A DNA stretch of 64,000 nucleotides from GCA-2737725 sp033763995 (GCA_033763995.1 JANRJL010000060.1:1-64000), one strand, 5' to 3'. Counted from the first letter of the stretch, positions 41,549-49,789 are shown. The notes: a model not told the origin generated them from the sequence alone. Numbers and translations are program-made.

Positions 41549-41989
41549 TTAGTCGTTACGTTCGCCGGCGTCCGCGTCTTCATAATTGACCTTGGGGTGC
41601 TCGGCGGTCTTGCCCGCGCCACCCTCGTCTTCTTCTTCGTCCAATTCCTCGATGCTCATGCCCGCGCCTGCCACCAATTGCTCGCTGGCTTGGCCGGCGA
41701 TGGCGGCGAATTCGGGGTTGGCGGCCATGGCGTCGAAACCGTCTTCCTCGGGCTCGTCCACTTCGACATGGCGTTGCAGGCCGGAAATGATCGCCTCGTA
41801 CAGCTCGGACGGAATGGCCTTGTCGTCGGCGATCTCGCGCAGCGCGACCACCGGGTTCTTGTCGTTGTCGCGCTCCACGCGCGGCTCGCCGCCGGAGGAG
41901 ATCTCGCGCGAACGCTGGGCGGCCACCATCACCAACTCGAAACGGTTGGGCACCTTCTCGACGCAATCTTCAACGGTGACACGGGCCAT
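41549..41989 (-). CDS. rpoZ: RNA polymerase omega subunit
   Basis: 146 aa. MARVTVEDCVEKVPNRFELVMVAAQRSREI is the near-invariant omega N-terminus (shown in part: VEDCVEKVPNRFELV). KNPVVALREIADDKA follows. The acidic C-terminal tail (EELDEEEDEGG) is longer than in E. coli, as is common in alphaproteobacteria. Omega assists RNA polymerase assembly and ppGpp binding, fitting its place before rsh. A 13-bp direct repeat lies in its leader region. Confidence 0.95.
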   Translation of the reverse strand: MARVTVEDCVEKVPNRFELVMVAAQRSREISSGGEPRVERDNDKNPVVALREIADDKAIPSELYEAIISGLQRHVEVDEPEEDGFDAMAANPEFAAIAGQASEQLVAGAGMSIEELDEEEDEGGAGKTAEHPKVNYEDADAGERND

Positions 41990-42040
41990 GGCGGTGATCC
42001 TTCGAACTCTTGAATATGAGAGTGCTTGGCTTTTGGGCCA

Positions 42041-42069
42041 TGGTCAACAAACCGTGTGGTCAACAAACC
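42041..42069. repeat. 13-bp direct repeat upstream of rpoZ
   Basis: TGGTCAACAAACC occurs at 42041-42053 and again at 42057-42069, a 16-bp period. On the minus strand each unit contains TTGACC, a -35-like hexamer. The pair lies 52-80 bases before the rpoZ ATG and could be a regulator site or a duplicated promoter element. Confidence 0.6.
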
Positions 42070-42115
42070 CGGCCCGCCAAAAGAGGGCGCTTTGTAAACG
42101 GAATGGCCCCGAACC

Positions 42116-42622
42116 TCAAGGGGGGCCGGGAATCGGCCAAATTCCTCGATTTTCCGCGCCAGGACCCAGGGCCAGAATCAGTTCCGACACGGTTTTCTTG
42201 AGGCCCGGATGGCGCCAGTCGGGGGCAACGTCGCGCAGGGGCAACAGCACGAAGACGCGCTGGTGCAGGCGCGGATGGGGCAAGAGCGGCGCCTCAATCT
42301 CGCGCAACTGACCATCATAGTCGAGCAAATCGAGATCGAGCGTGCGCGCCGCATTGGCGGCGCCGCGTTCGCGCGCGAAGTCCACCTCCACGGCGTGCAA
42401 CGTCCGCAACAATTCGCGCGGCGATTGATGCGTGCCCACGACCGCAACGCCATTGACGAAGTTGGGTTGATCCGATGCCGGCACCGGCGCGCTTTCGTAC
42501 CAGCGCGAAACTTTTTTCACCTTCACGTCATGCGCGTCCAACGCCGCGAGCGCGGCGCGGCACGTGGCCAGCGGCGGCCCCGCGCGGCTGGGCAAATTGG
42601 ATCCGATCGCGATCAAGATCAT
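42116..42622 (-). CDS. folK: 2-amino-4-hydroxy-6-hydroxymethyldihydropteridine pyrophosphokinase
   Basis: 168 aa. MILIAIGSNLPSRAGPP is the family N-terminus, VSRWYESAPVPASDQPNFVN the pterin-binding loop, and RTLDLDLLDYD the Mg-ATP site; HPRLHQRVFVLLPL follows. It activates the pterin for folate synthesis. It is leftward, upstream of rpoZ, and divergent from the NYN gene. The 166-base divergent gap has no gene. Confidence 0.95.
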   Translation of the reverse strand: MILIAIGSNLPSRAGPPLATCRAALAALDAHDVKVKKVSRWYESAPVPASDQPNFVNGVAVVGTHQSPRELLRTLHAVEVDFARERGAANAARTLDLDLLDYDGQLREIEAPLLPHPRLHQRVFVLLPLRDVAPDWRHPGLKKTVSELILALGPGAENRGIWPIPGPP

Positions 42623-42788
42623 GTGAGACGTCGCACCGTTACCGAATTGCGAAATCGCGCCCGCTTGCGCCGAAGAAACCGAGCCGATAGGTTCTTTCTG
42701 CGATATTGGATACGCGTTACGTCGGGATGTTTCAATTCACAGCTTTGCGTTGCGCGCTTTGGGCATATTTGAATCATAGGAGCGGTGC

Positions 42789-43352
42789 ATGATCTTCTAT
42801 CCGGAAGAACGGATGGCGCTTTTCATCGATGGTCCCAATCTGTTCGGCGCGGCGCGCGCCTTGGGCTTCGACATCGATTACCGCCGCTTGCTCAACCTCT
42901 TCGCCGCCAAGGGCCGACTGCTGCGGGCGTTCTATTACACCGCGCTGATGGAAAACGAGGAATACTCGCCCCTGCGCCCCCTGGTCGATTGGCTCGACTA
43001 CAACGGCTACACCATGGTGACCAAGCCGGTGAAGGAATTCACCGACGCTCAAGGCCGCCGGCGCATCAAGGGCAACATGGACATCGAACTGGCCATCGAC
43101 ATGCTGGAGATGGCCAACCACGTGCAGCACATCGTGCTGTTCTCGGGCGACGGCGACTTCCGACGCCTGGTCGAGGCCGTGCAGAAAAAGGGCGTGCGCG
43201 TGTCGGTGGTGTCGTCCATCCGCTCGCAGCCGCCCATGGTGGCCGACGAACTGCGCCGGCAGGCCGACAATTTCATCGAGTTGGCCGACCTGCAATCTTC
43301 CGTCGCGCGCGCCGAGCGCCCGCCTGTCCCGGCTGATCGCGCCGAGAGATAA
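42789..43352 (+). CDS. NYN-domain (LabA/DUF88) putative ribonuclease
   Basis: 187 aa. The PIN-like NYN fold has MALFIDGPNLFGAAR with the first Asp, GNMDIELAIDML with two acidic residues, and VLFSGDGDFRRLVEAVQKKG with the last. All metal-binding positions appear present. The family includes LabA-type regulators and RNases; the target here is unknown. An AGGAG site precedes the ATG. It is followed by the uracil-DNA glycosylase gene 7 bases on. Confidence 0.9.
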   Translation: MIFYPEERMALFIDGPNLFGAARALGFDIDYRRLLNLFAAKGRLLRAFYYTALMENEEYSPLRPLVDWLDYNGYTMVTKPVKEFTDAQGRRRIKGNMDIELAIDMLEMANHVQHIVLFSGDGDFRRLVEAVQKKGVRVSVVSSIRSQPPMVADELRRQADNFIELADLQSSVARAERPPVPADRAER

Positions 43353-43359
43353 CTTGGCG

Positions 43360-44016
43360 ATGGCGCCAAGGCCCGAGTCCGCGGCGCTCGCTGGCCCTGT
43401 CAAGACTTGCGCCTTGTGTCCGCGGCTCGTTGCCTTCCGCAAGGCCAACGCAAAGGACTACCCGGATTTCTTCAACGGCGCAGTCCCCGCCTTCGGCACA
43501 GCTGATGCGCGGCTGCTGATCGTCGGCCTTGCGCCCGGCCTCAAGGGCGCCAATCGCACCGGGCGGCCCTTCACCGGCGACTACGCGGGCGAATTGCTCT
43601 ATCCGACGCTGCTCAAGACAGGACTGGCGCAAGGCACCTACAAGGCCGAGGCCAGTGACGGCCTGCGGTTGCTCGATTGCCGCATCACCAACGCCGTGCG
43701 CTGCGTTCCCCCGGAAAACAAGCCCACGCCCGCCGAACAGAAAACCTGCCGCGACTTCCTCGCCGCCGAGATCGCCGCCCTGCCCCGGTTGAAAGTGATT
43801 CTGTCCCTGGGCCAGATTTCCCATAACGCCGTGCTGTCGACATTGGGGGTGCGCAAGGTCCTGTTTCCCTTCACCCACGGCGCGCTGCATGCGCTGCCCA
43901 CCGGGCTTTTCCTGGCCGACAGCTACCATTGCTCGCGCTATAATGTGAACACCGGCGTGCTGACCGAAGCGATGTTCACGAAGGTCATGCGCGACGTCGT
44001 GGCGGTGTTGAAGTAA
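43360..44016 (+). CDS. Uracil-DNA glycosylase, family 5-like (UdgB)
   Basis: 218 aa from the ATG at 43360; a TTG at 43354 is possible. Motif A GLAPGLKGANRTGRPFTGDY is that of UDGb (family 5), lacking the polar catalytic residue of other families. FeS-cluster cysteines appear in CALCPRL and in DCRITNAVRC, with a further Cys in KTCRDF. The C-terminal motif is SYHCSRYNVNTGVL. It removes uracil or other deaminated bases from DNA. It is probably co-transcribed with the NYN gene. Confidence 0.92.
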   Translation: MAPRPESAALAGPVKTCALCPRLVAFRKANAKDYPDFFNGAVPAFGTADARLLIVGLAPGLKGANRTGRPFTGDYAGELLYPTLLKTGLAQGTYKAEASDGLRLLDCRITNAVRCVPPENKPTPAEQKTCRDFLAAEIAALPRLKVILSLGQISHNAVLSTLGVRKVLFPFTHGALHALPTGLFLADSYHCSRYNVNTGVLTEAMFTKVMRDVVAVLK

Positions 44017-44031
44017 TTTTTATAAGCCCTT

Positions 44032-44107
44032 GGCTTACTTAATCCATTGACTGAGTCCGCTTTTGGCTGACTCAGTCATTGAATGATGTAAGCCATTAGC
44101 CTATGAT
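44032..44107 (+). promoter_or_regulatory. Promoter with large inverted-repeat operator for the orphan XRE gene
   Basis: A 63-bp imperfect inverted repeat (44032-44094) has perfect ends GGCTTAC/GTAAGCC and a perfect inner 10-bp stem TGACTGAGTC/GACTCAGTCA. It overlaps the -35 TTGAAT (44079-44084), which is 17 bp from -10 TATGAT (44102-44107). Autoregulation by the HTH product is the obvious reading. Confidence 0.72.
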
Positions 44108-44148
44108 TTCGTCCGTCAACGCGGCAGAGGTGGCCGCGGAGGTTGACC

Positions 44149-44457
44149 ATGAGCAAACTTCCCGTTGCCAAAGCGCCTCGGCTGGCCAGGCGCGCCGCAG
44201 ACTTGCCCGGCAACCCGGCAGCGATCCTGAAAATGATCTTGAAGGGTGCCCGACGCAACTTGCGCCCCGTCGACGTGGCCGCCATTCGCGCGCTCACGGG
44301 AATGTCGCAGGCGAAATTCGCGCGCGCCTGCCGCATCAGCGTGCACACCCTGCGCAACTGGGAACAGGGCCGCCGCCTGCCCCACGGCCCGGCGCGGGCC
44401 TTGCTGCTGGCCATCGCGCGCGAGCCCAAGGCGGTGATGCGCGCGTTGAAGGCTTAA
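44149..44457 (+). CDS. XRE-family regulator, antitoxin-like, without a toxin partner
   Basis: 102 aa from the ATG at 44149, with a GGAGG ribosome site 7 bases upstream. The HTH is near the C-terminus (VAAIRALTGMSQAKFARACR, then HTLRNWEQGRRLP), in the layout of NadS/HigA-type antitoxins. No RelE-like toxin gene lies on either side, so it is an orphan. Its promoter is intact and carries a large operator, suggesting it still works. The 3' end overlaps the convergent membrane-protein gene by 4 bases. Confidence 0.85.
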   Translation: MSKLPVAKAPRLARRAADLPGNPAAILKMILKGARRNLRPVDVAAIRALTGMSQAKFARACRISVHTLRNWEQGRRLPHGPARALLLAIAREPKAVMRALKA

Positions 44458-45167
44458 GCGGGCGCGCCTATCGCGACGCGGGGTGCACGGACATTGATCT
44501 CGAAGCCCGCCCAGATGAACAGCAGGCCGACGAATTCGCCGACATACAGCGCTTCCACCATGCCGGCCTTGGCCATGGTGCCGCCGATGCCCGGCAGCAG
44601 CGCGCCGAAGGCGATGACGGCGTTGCCCATGGCGCGGTGTCCGGCGCCGGGGTCCTGGCGCTTGGCGAATTTCATCGCGCTGTAGATCGCGCCGCCGATC
44701 AGGAAGACGACCGCATAGCCGTTGATCAAGGGCGTGAGCAGGCGCACCCACGACCACTCCAAAATCGCTCCCGACGGCCGATGCGGTTCAAGCACACCCT
44801 CGACGATGGGCGACAGCACGACGAACACGGACACGAGCGCAATGATCGGCACCGTCACGGCACTCAGCATATGGGCCGTCCGCCGCTGCATCAGCAAATA
44901 GACACTGCCCTGCGCCAGCGGATAACCGCCTAGCAAAGCACCGGCGATGTACCACGCTTTCGTGAGCGCGTAGGTATTCCCGAAAAGCGTGATCGTCGCC
45001 TCGAGCGCCGTGCCGAGCCCGTAAACGGCAATTCCCACGCCCCACCACAACAAATGCGGCCCGCTACGGCGCAGGGCGTAGCGGCTCAGCAAAATCATAC
45101 TGAAAATGGCCGCCAGAATGGTCGTCAGGATCGGCAAATAATGGACAGCATGAATCGATTCACCCAT
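44454..45167 (-). CDS. Polytopic membrane protein, hypothetical
   Basis: 237 aa with seven likely transmembrane helices, beginning YLPILTTILAAIFSMILL. GPHLLWWGVGIAVYGLGTAL and WYIAGALLGGYPLAQGSVYL are conserved-looking cores. I recognise no named family; the topology resembles small seven-helix sensor or carrier-type proteins. No soluble domain. It is convergent with the XRE gene. Upstream, 175 bases carry a relic of a hydrolase gene. Confidence 0.7.
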   Translation of the reverse strand: MGESIHAVHYLPILTTILAAIFSMILLSRYALRRSGPHLLWWGVGIAVYGLGTALEATITLFGNTYALTKAWYIAGALLGGYPLAQGSVYLLMQRRTAHMLSAVTVPIIALVSVFVVLSPIVEGVLEPHRPSGAILEWSWVRLLTPLINGYAVVFLIGGAIYSAMKFAKRQDPGAGHRAMGNAVIAFGALLPGIGGTMAKAGMVEALYVGEFVGLLFIWAGFEINVRAPRVAIGAPA

Positions 45168-45225
45168 GGCCCGGACCGCCTCCCCATTCCCGAAATACAG
45201 ACAACGTTGAGTTATTCGTTTATGT

Positions 45226-45321
45226 TCATACAGTCAATATAGTAATTGTACACTTATTCGGCCGCCGGGATTGCGCCATGGGCTCCAGCAGGGCCTTGGC
45301 TTGTAGATCGAGCGCAACCAT
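45226..45321 (-). pseudogene. Relic of an alpha/beta hydrolase N-terminus
   Basis: On the minus strand, an ATG at 45321 reads MVALDLQAKALLEPMAQS, close to the N-terminus of alpha/beta hydrolase-3 esterases (which often start with a DPQAKALLDQMA-type helix). The similarity stops after about 22 residues and the frame ends at 45226. This suggests a gene start left behind by a deletion. It is short, so chance similarity cannot be excluded. Confidence 0.35.
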
Positions 45322-45342
45322 CGCGGTCGCGCGGGGCTGAGC

Positions 45343-45897
45343 CTACTTCGCCAACGCCTTTTCGACGGCGGCCACGACGTCTTTGCTCGTTGGCTCGACC
45401 CGCGTGGCAAAGGACGCCACCAGTTTGCCGTCTGCACCCACCAGGTATTTATGGAAGTTCCACTTGGGCGCGTTGTTCTCGCCCAGCGTGGCCGCGGCCC
45501 ACTTGTAGAACGGGTGCGCGCCCGAGCCCTTCACGGTTTCCTTGGACGCCAAGGGAAACGTGACGTCGTATTTGCTTTCGCAGAATTCCTTGATCTCGGC
45601 GTTGGAGCCGGGTTCTTGCGCGCCGAAATCGTTGGCGGGCACGCCCAGCACCACCAGGCCCTTGTCCTTGTAGTCTTCCCACAGGCTTTGCAGGCCGGCG
45701 TATTGCGGCGTGTAGCCGCAGAAGGACGCGGTGTTGACCACCAGCACCGCCTTGCCCTTGTACTCGCTCATGGGTAGGGGCTTGCCGTCGATGGTCTTGA
45801 ACGCGAAGTCGTGCGCCGATTGCGCCATGGCCGATGAACCTCCGAATGAAATCGCGGCCGCGATGAGGCCGCCGAGAATCGCCGAAAAGCGCGTCAT
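45343..45897 (-). CDS. Exported glutathione peroxidase family protein
   Basis: 184 aa from the ATG at 45897. A signal peptide (residues 1-25, ending SSAMAQS) predicts export. The thioredoxin-like fold has the peroxidatic Cys in NTASFCGYTPQY, Gln in VPANDFGAQEPGS, and Trp in KWNFHKYLV, the catalytic triad. With Cys rather than selenocysteine, it probably uses thioredoxin-like reductants. It stands alone, divergent from the O-methyltransferase. Confidence 0.92.
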   Translation of the reverse strand: MTRFSAILGGLIAAAISFGGSSAMAQSAHDFAFKTIDGKPLPMSEYKGKAVLVVNTASFCGYTPQYAGLQSLWEDYKDKGLVVLGVPANDFGAQEPGSNAEIKEFCESKYDVTFPLASKETVKGSGAHPFYKWAAATLGENNAPKWNFHKYLVGADGKLVASFATRVEPTSKDVVAAVEKALAK

Positions 45898-45975
45898 GTA
45901 AATCCCTCCCGAGACGTGGTGCGCGATGCAGAATGGCTTTAGTCTAGCCCCTTCACCTGGAGCACTTCCACCGTC

Positions 45976-46998
45976 ATGACAACCGAGGCAAAGCCCTCGC
46001 CCACCGCCGCGCTGATGAAGATCACCGGGCAAATTCCGCTGATTCGCTCGCTCGGCTTGGCGGCGGAACTGGGCCTGGCTGACCTGCTCGCCGAACGCCC
46101 CCAAACCGCCACACAACTGGCCCAACGCTGTGGGGCCCATGCGGAGTCCCTTTACCGCATGCTGCGCTACATGGCGTCGCACGGCTACTTCCGCGAAGAT
46201 GACGCCGGCACGTTTCATAACACGGATTTGTCAGACGTGTTGCGCGAGGCCGCCCCCGGCTCCATGCGCGCCTGGGTGCGCACCGCGTGGCAGGACGTGA
46301 TCTGGGACACCTATCGTCACTTCCCGCACACCATCGCCACCGGCGAGCCGGCCTTCACCAAGGCCCATGGCCAGGATTTTTTCGACTACCTCGCGCGGCA
46401 CCAAGACGTGGGCGCGCGCTTTGACCAGGTGATGGCCCGGCAGTCGGGCCCCGAGAACACTGGCGTCGCCAACGCCTACCCCTTCGCCGACGCCAAGACG
46501 GTGATGGACGTGGGCGGTGGGCGCGGCGGGTTTCTGGCCACGCTGTTGCGGACCTATCCGAAGCTGCGCGGCGCGCTGTTCGAGCAGGCCCATGTGCTGA
46601 AACAAGCCGACGCCTTGCGCACGCCCGAACTCGCGGGGCGCTATGAGCTCGTGGCCGGAAATTTCTTCGATGCCGTGCCGACCGGCGCGGACATCTACAC
46701 ACTCAAACGAGTCTTGCACGATTGGCCCGACGAGACGGCGTTGAAAATTCTCAGCAATGCGCGCGCCGCCCTGGGCCCGAAGGCGCGCGTGCTGGTGATC
46801 GACGCGGTGATCAAGCCCGGCAATGAACCGGACCCCAACAAGGCCCTCGACGTCGGCATCATGGCGTTGACCCCGGGGCGCGAACGCACCGCCGCCGATT
46901 TTCAGCGCCTGTTCGCCGCCGCCGGGCTGAAGCTGTTGCGCATCATCCCCACCGCGGCGCCCTCAACCATGAGCATTGTGGAGGGCGCTGCGACCTAG
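45976..46998 (+). CDS. O-methyltransferase (acetylserotonin/hydroxyneurosporene type)
   Basis: 340 aa. The N-terminal dimerisation/winged-helix domain (to about residue 110) includes LAAELGLADLLAERPQTA. The SAM-binding region has VMDVGGGRGGFLATLL, then the family motif TLKRVLHDWPDETALKIL with the catalytic-type His, and LVIDAVI. It matches Methyltransf_2 enzymes, which methylate hydroxyls of aromatic or isoprenoid metabolites. The substrate is unknown. The 3' end overlaps convergent vapC by 4 bases. Confidence 0.88.
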   Translation: MTTEAKPSPTAALMKITGQIPLIRSLGLAAELGLADLLAERPQTATQLAQRCGAHAESLYRMLRYMASHGYFREDDAGTFHNTDLSDVLREAAPGSMRAWVRTAWQDVIWDTYRHFPHTIATGEPAFTKAHGQDFFDYLARHQDVGARFDQVMARQSGPENTGVANAYPFADAKTVMDVGGGRGGFLATLLRTYPKLRGALFEQAHVLKQADALRTPELAGRYELVAGNFFDAVPTGADIYTLKRVLHDWPDETALKILSNARAALGPKARVLVIDAVIKPGNEPDPNKALDVGIMALTPGRERTAADFQRLFAAAGLKLLRIIPTAAPSTMSIVEGAAT

Positions 46999-47372
46999 GA
47001 CTTGGCAAGGCTGTCGTAGGCAAGCCCCAACCTTGCCGCGACGCGGTGCAGTTGCTTGTCTCTCGTCCAAAGTAAAGCATGCGCGCTTAATCGTGTTGCC
47101 GCCAAGAGGTGCGCGTCGGCGTAACCGACGCCAACGCCAGCAAGCTTGTTTTGGCTGATAAAACCCAGCAGTTCGTCATCATTGGCGACAACCGCCTGCG
47201 GGAGTTTTCCAAGCATGTTCAGAATCATGGGCCGCGCGCGCAAGTGGCCGAGCGCGATTTCGCCGATGACACAGGGATGCGTGAGAATCTGATTTGACTG
47301 AAGCAAACCGACGAGCTGAGGATCGCTGTTGCGGAAATGATCGATCCAAACCGAGGTATCGACGAGAATCAC
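46995..47372 (-). CDS. vapC: VapC-type PIN ribonuclease toxin
   Basis: 125 aa. MILVDTSVWIDHFR holds the first catalytic Asp (Asp5), CVIGEIALG the Glu, and GVGYADAHLL and WTRDKQL the later acidic residues. VapC toxins cleave tRNA or rRNA. The start overlaps vapB by 4 bases (ATGA), antitoxin first. The 3' end overlaps the O-methyltransferase. Confidence 0.92.
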   Translation of the reverse strand: MILVDTSVWIDHFRNSDPQLVGLLQSNQILTHPCVIGEIALGHLRARPMILNMLGKLPQAVVANDDELLGFISQNKLAGVGVGYADAHLLAATRLSAHALLWTRDKQLHRVAARLGLAYDSLAKS

Positions 47373-47566
47373 GCGGCTTTGGGTCGCCGACGGCGAATGG
47401 GACGAAGGCCAGGTTCACTGCCGCCAAGCCGCGCCAAACGCCGCGCCGCCTCGCGCTCGATCAACGCCTTCAACGCTTCGCGAACAATGGCCGACTTTTC
47501 CTGTAGCCCAGTAAAGGTCTTGGCTTCCGCCATGAGTTTATCGTCGAGCGCAAGCGTGGTACGCAT
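47369..47566 (-). CDS. vapB: VapB-type antitoxin
   Basis: 65 aa from the ATG at 47566. The N-terminus MRTTLALDDKLMAEAKTFTG is the ribbon-helix-helix DNA-binding domain of VapB, followed by EKSAIVREALKALIERE. The basic Arg-rich tail is the toxin-binding part. It overlaps vapC. A promoter with a palindromic operator lies directly upstream. Confidence 0.9.
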   Translation of the reverse strand: MRTTLALDDKLMAEAKTFTGLQEKSAIVREALKALIEREAARRLARLGGSEPGLRPIRRRRPKAA

Positions 47567-47589
47567 CGGGCGCCTCTTTATGAGGCATG

Positions 47590-47618
47590 AATATAGCATC
47601 ATTTGATGCTGAATTCAA
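47590..47618 (-). promoter_or_regulatory. vapBC promoter with operator in the spacer
   Basis: On the minus strand, -35 TTGAAT (47613-47618), 17-bp spacer, -10 TATATT (47590-47595). The palindrome AGCATCA/TGATGCT (47595-47610) fills the spacer, a good site for VapBC autorepression. The predicted leader is about 20 bases. Confidence 0.75.
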
Positions 47619-47634
47619 AGCCCAACCCCGGGCC

Positions 47635-48306
47635 TCAGCCATACCGCTCCTCGGTCCACGGGTCGCCGCGCATGTGGTAGCCACGCGCTTCCCAGTAGCC
47701 GGGCTGGTCCTTCTCCATGACGGTGATGTGGCGCAGCCACTTGGCGCTCTTCCAGAAGTAGAGATGCGGAATCACCATGCGCACCGGGCCGCCGTGATCG
47801 CGCGTCAGCGCCGCGCCGTTCCAGGTGTGGCCCAGGAACACATCGTCGCGGTCCACGTCGGCCAGGGCCACGTTGGTGGAATAGCCGTCGTAGCTTTTCA
47901 GCATCAGGAACTTGGCCGTCTCGAAGGGTGCTACAGTCTTCAGCAGCGCACGCATGGGCACACCCAGCCACGTGTTGTCGTAGCGCGACCAGGCCGTCAC
48001 GCAGTGAATGTCGTTGCGATATTCCTGCTGCGGCTGGGCCATGAAATCTTTCCACGACCACTTGAGCGGATGCTTCACCTGCCCCGCCACCGACAGGCTC
48101 CACTCGGCCTGAGTCAGGTTCGGCTGCACGCCCAAATCCAGCACCGGAAAGTCCCTGGTGAGATGCTGGCCCGGCGGCAGGCGCTCCACTTCAGGCCGCG
48201 CGGTCTTGCCCGTGAGCCCGCGGCCGTCCTTGGCCCACTGCTCCTTGGTGCGGATCAATTTGTCTTTGATCTGGCCGGTGAGTTCAGGATCTTTTTCCGT
48301 ACCCAT
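47635..48306 (-). CDS. Sulfite oxidase-like molybdopterin oxidoreductase (YuiH/MsrP-like)
   Basis: 223 aa. The molybdopterin-binding fold includes the Mo-ligating Cys in IHCVTAWSRYDNTWLGVP, then LMLKSYDGYSTNV and GGPVRMVIPHLYFWKSAKW. No Tat or Sec leader is seen, so unlike exported MsrP it appears cytoplasmic. No heme subunit is adjacent. The substrate is unknown. It lies 3 bases downstream of smpB, so it is likely co-transcribed with dapA-smpB. Confidence 0.88.
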   Translation of the reverse strand: MGTEKDPELTGQIKDKLIRTKEQWAKDGRGLTGKTARPEVERLPPGQHLTRDFPVLDLGVQPNLTQAEWSLSVAGQVKHPLKWSWKDFMAQPQQEYRNDIHCVTAWSRYDNTWLGVPMRALLKTVAPFETAKFLMLKSYDGYSTNVALADVDRDDVFLGHTWNGAALTRDHGGPVRMVIPHLYFWKSAKWLRHITVMEKDQPGYWEARGYHMRGDPWTEERYG

Positions 48307-48309
48307 GGT

Positions 48310-48783
48310 TTAGCCTTTATCCCGCATGAGCCTGGACTTGGCCCGGTCCCATTCGCGTTTCTTGATGGCCTCGCGGCGGTCCTCGTGCTTCTTGCCCTTG
48401 GCGAGGCCCAGTTTCACTTTCGCCAGGCCCTTGTCATTAAAATAGACCGTGAGCGGCACCAGCGTCATGCCGTCGCGCTGCACGGCGGCGGCCAGGCGGT
48501 CGATCTGCTTGCGGTGCAAGAGCAGGCGGCGCTTGCGCTTTTCGTCGTGCTGAAACTTGCCCCCGCCTTGGTACATGGGGATATGCACGTTGATCAGGAG
48601 AATCTCGCGGCCCTCGGGCTGCGCGAAAGCCTCGGAGATGGTCGCGCGGCCCAGACGCAGGGACTTCACCTCGCTGCCCATGAGCGCGATGCCGGCCTCG
48701 ATGGTGTCCTCGATGGCGTAATTGAAGCGCGCCTTGCGGTTCTCGGCCACCGTGCCGTGCGAGATCAGTGTGGATTTCGCCAT
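48310..48783 (-). CDS. smpB: SsrA-binding protein
   Basis: 157 aa from the ATG at 48783. ISHGTVAENRKARFNYAIED and EAGIALMGSEVKSLRLGRA form the OB-fold core, with REILLINVHIPMYQGG and the basic C-terminal tail KREWDRAKSRLMRDKG. It delivers tmRNA to stalled ribosomes. No ssrA gene was seen in the window. It follows dapA by 26 bases, a conserved alphaproteobacterial order. Confidence 0.96.
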   Translation of the reverse strand: MAKSTLISHGTVAENRKARFNYAIEDTIEAGIALMGSEVKSLRLGRATISEAFAQPEGREILLINVHIPMYQGGGKFQHDEKRKRRLLLHRKQIDRLAAAVQRDGMTLVPLTVYFNDKGLAKVKLGLAKGKKHEDRREAIKKREWDRAKSRLMRDKG

Positions 48784-48809
48784 GATGTGCAGGCGGCCAA
48801 GACGCCGCG

Positions 48810-49700
48810 TCAGCCGTCCAGCAGGCCGGCGCCGCGCATGGCTTCTTCGATCCGCGCCTTGCTTTTCAACGTCAGGGGCGCCAGCGGCAGGCGCGTGTCG
48901 GCTTCGCACTTGCCCAGCAAATGGGCGGCGTATTTCACCGGCGCGGGGCTGGTTTCGCAGAACATGGCCTCGTGCACCGGATGGAGAATGTCGCGGATGC
49001 GCGTGAGATCGTCGGTGGAGTCCAATGTCCAGGCATCCTGCAACTGCGCGCACAGGCGCGGCGCGATATTGGACGTCACCGAAATGCAGCCGTGACCGCC
49101 GTTGGCCAGGAAGGCCACGGCGGTGGCGTCCTCGCCCGAGAGCTGACAAAACTCATCGCCGATGGCGAGCCGGGTCTTCACCGGCCGCGCGAGGTCGGCC
49201 GTGGCATCCTTCACGCCGACAATGTTGGGATGGCGCGCCAGTTCGGCCATGGTCTCCACCGTCATGTCCACCACGGAACGCGGCGGCACATTGTAGATGA
49301 TGATCGGAATGTCCACGGCGTCGGCGATGGTGCGGAAATGCAGCTTCAGGCCCTCTTGCGTGGGCTTGTTGTAATAGGGTGTCACCACCAGCGCGGCGTC
49401 GGCCCCCGCCTGCTTGGCGTGGCGCGTGAGTTCAATGGCCTCGGCGGTCGAATTGGACCCCGTGCCGGCGATCACTGGCACGCGCCCCTTGGCGACCTCG
49501 ATGCATAACTCCACCACGCGCTTGTGCTCCTCGTGCGACAAGGTCGGCGATTCGCCCGTGGTCCCGCAGGGCACGACGCCATGGGTGCCTTCCTTGATCT
49601 GCCAGTCGACAAAGGCTTGAAAGGATTTCTCGTCGACCTCATAGCCCTTGAAGGGGGTAATCAAGGCGGTGAATGACCCGCGAAAAGCGGCAGTACCCAT
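48810..49700 (-). CDS. dapA: 4-hydroxy-tetrahydrodipicolinate synthase
   Basis: 296 aa from the ATG at 49700, with an AAGGAG ribosome site. TIM-barrel aldolase condensing pyruvate with aspartate semialdehyde in lysine and diaminopimelate synthesis. GTTGESPTLSHEEHKRVVE, VVTPYYNKPTQEGL with its catalytic Tyr, and the Schiff-base Lys in IVGVKDATADLAR are intact. It heads the leftward dapA-smpB run and is divergent from slt. Confidence 0.96.
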   Translation of the reverse strand: MGTAAFRGSFTALITPFKGYEVDEKSFQAFVDWQIKEGTHGVVPCGTTGESPTLSHEEHKRVVELCIEVAKGRVPVIAGTGSNSTAEAIELTRHAKQAGADAALVVTPYYNKPTQEGLKLHFRTIADAVDIPIIIYNVPPRSVVDMTVETMAELARHPNIVGVKDATADLARPVKTRLAIGDEFCQLSGEDATAVAFLANGGHGCISVTSNIAPRLCAQLQDAWTLDSTDDLTRIRDILHPVHEAMFCETSPAPVKYAAHLLGKCEADTRLPLAPLTLKSKARIEEAMRGAGLLDG

Positions 49701-49761
49701 CTCGGGGCTCCTTGAGCAAGGCTTGAGGCTCGCTTGGCTGGCGCAGCGCGCGAGGGCGCGG

Positions 49762-49789
49762 ACCATACCATACAACACTGCCCCTTCAA
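49762..49789 (-). promoter_or_regulatory. Candidate dapA promoter
   Basis: On the minus strand, -35 TTGAAG (49784-49789), 16-bp spacer, -10 TATGGT (49762-49767), about 62 bases before the dapA ATG. Confidence 0.5.
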
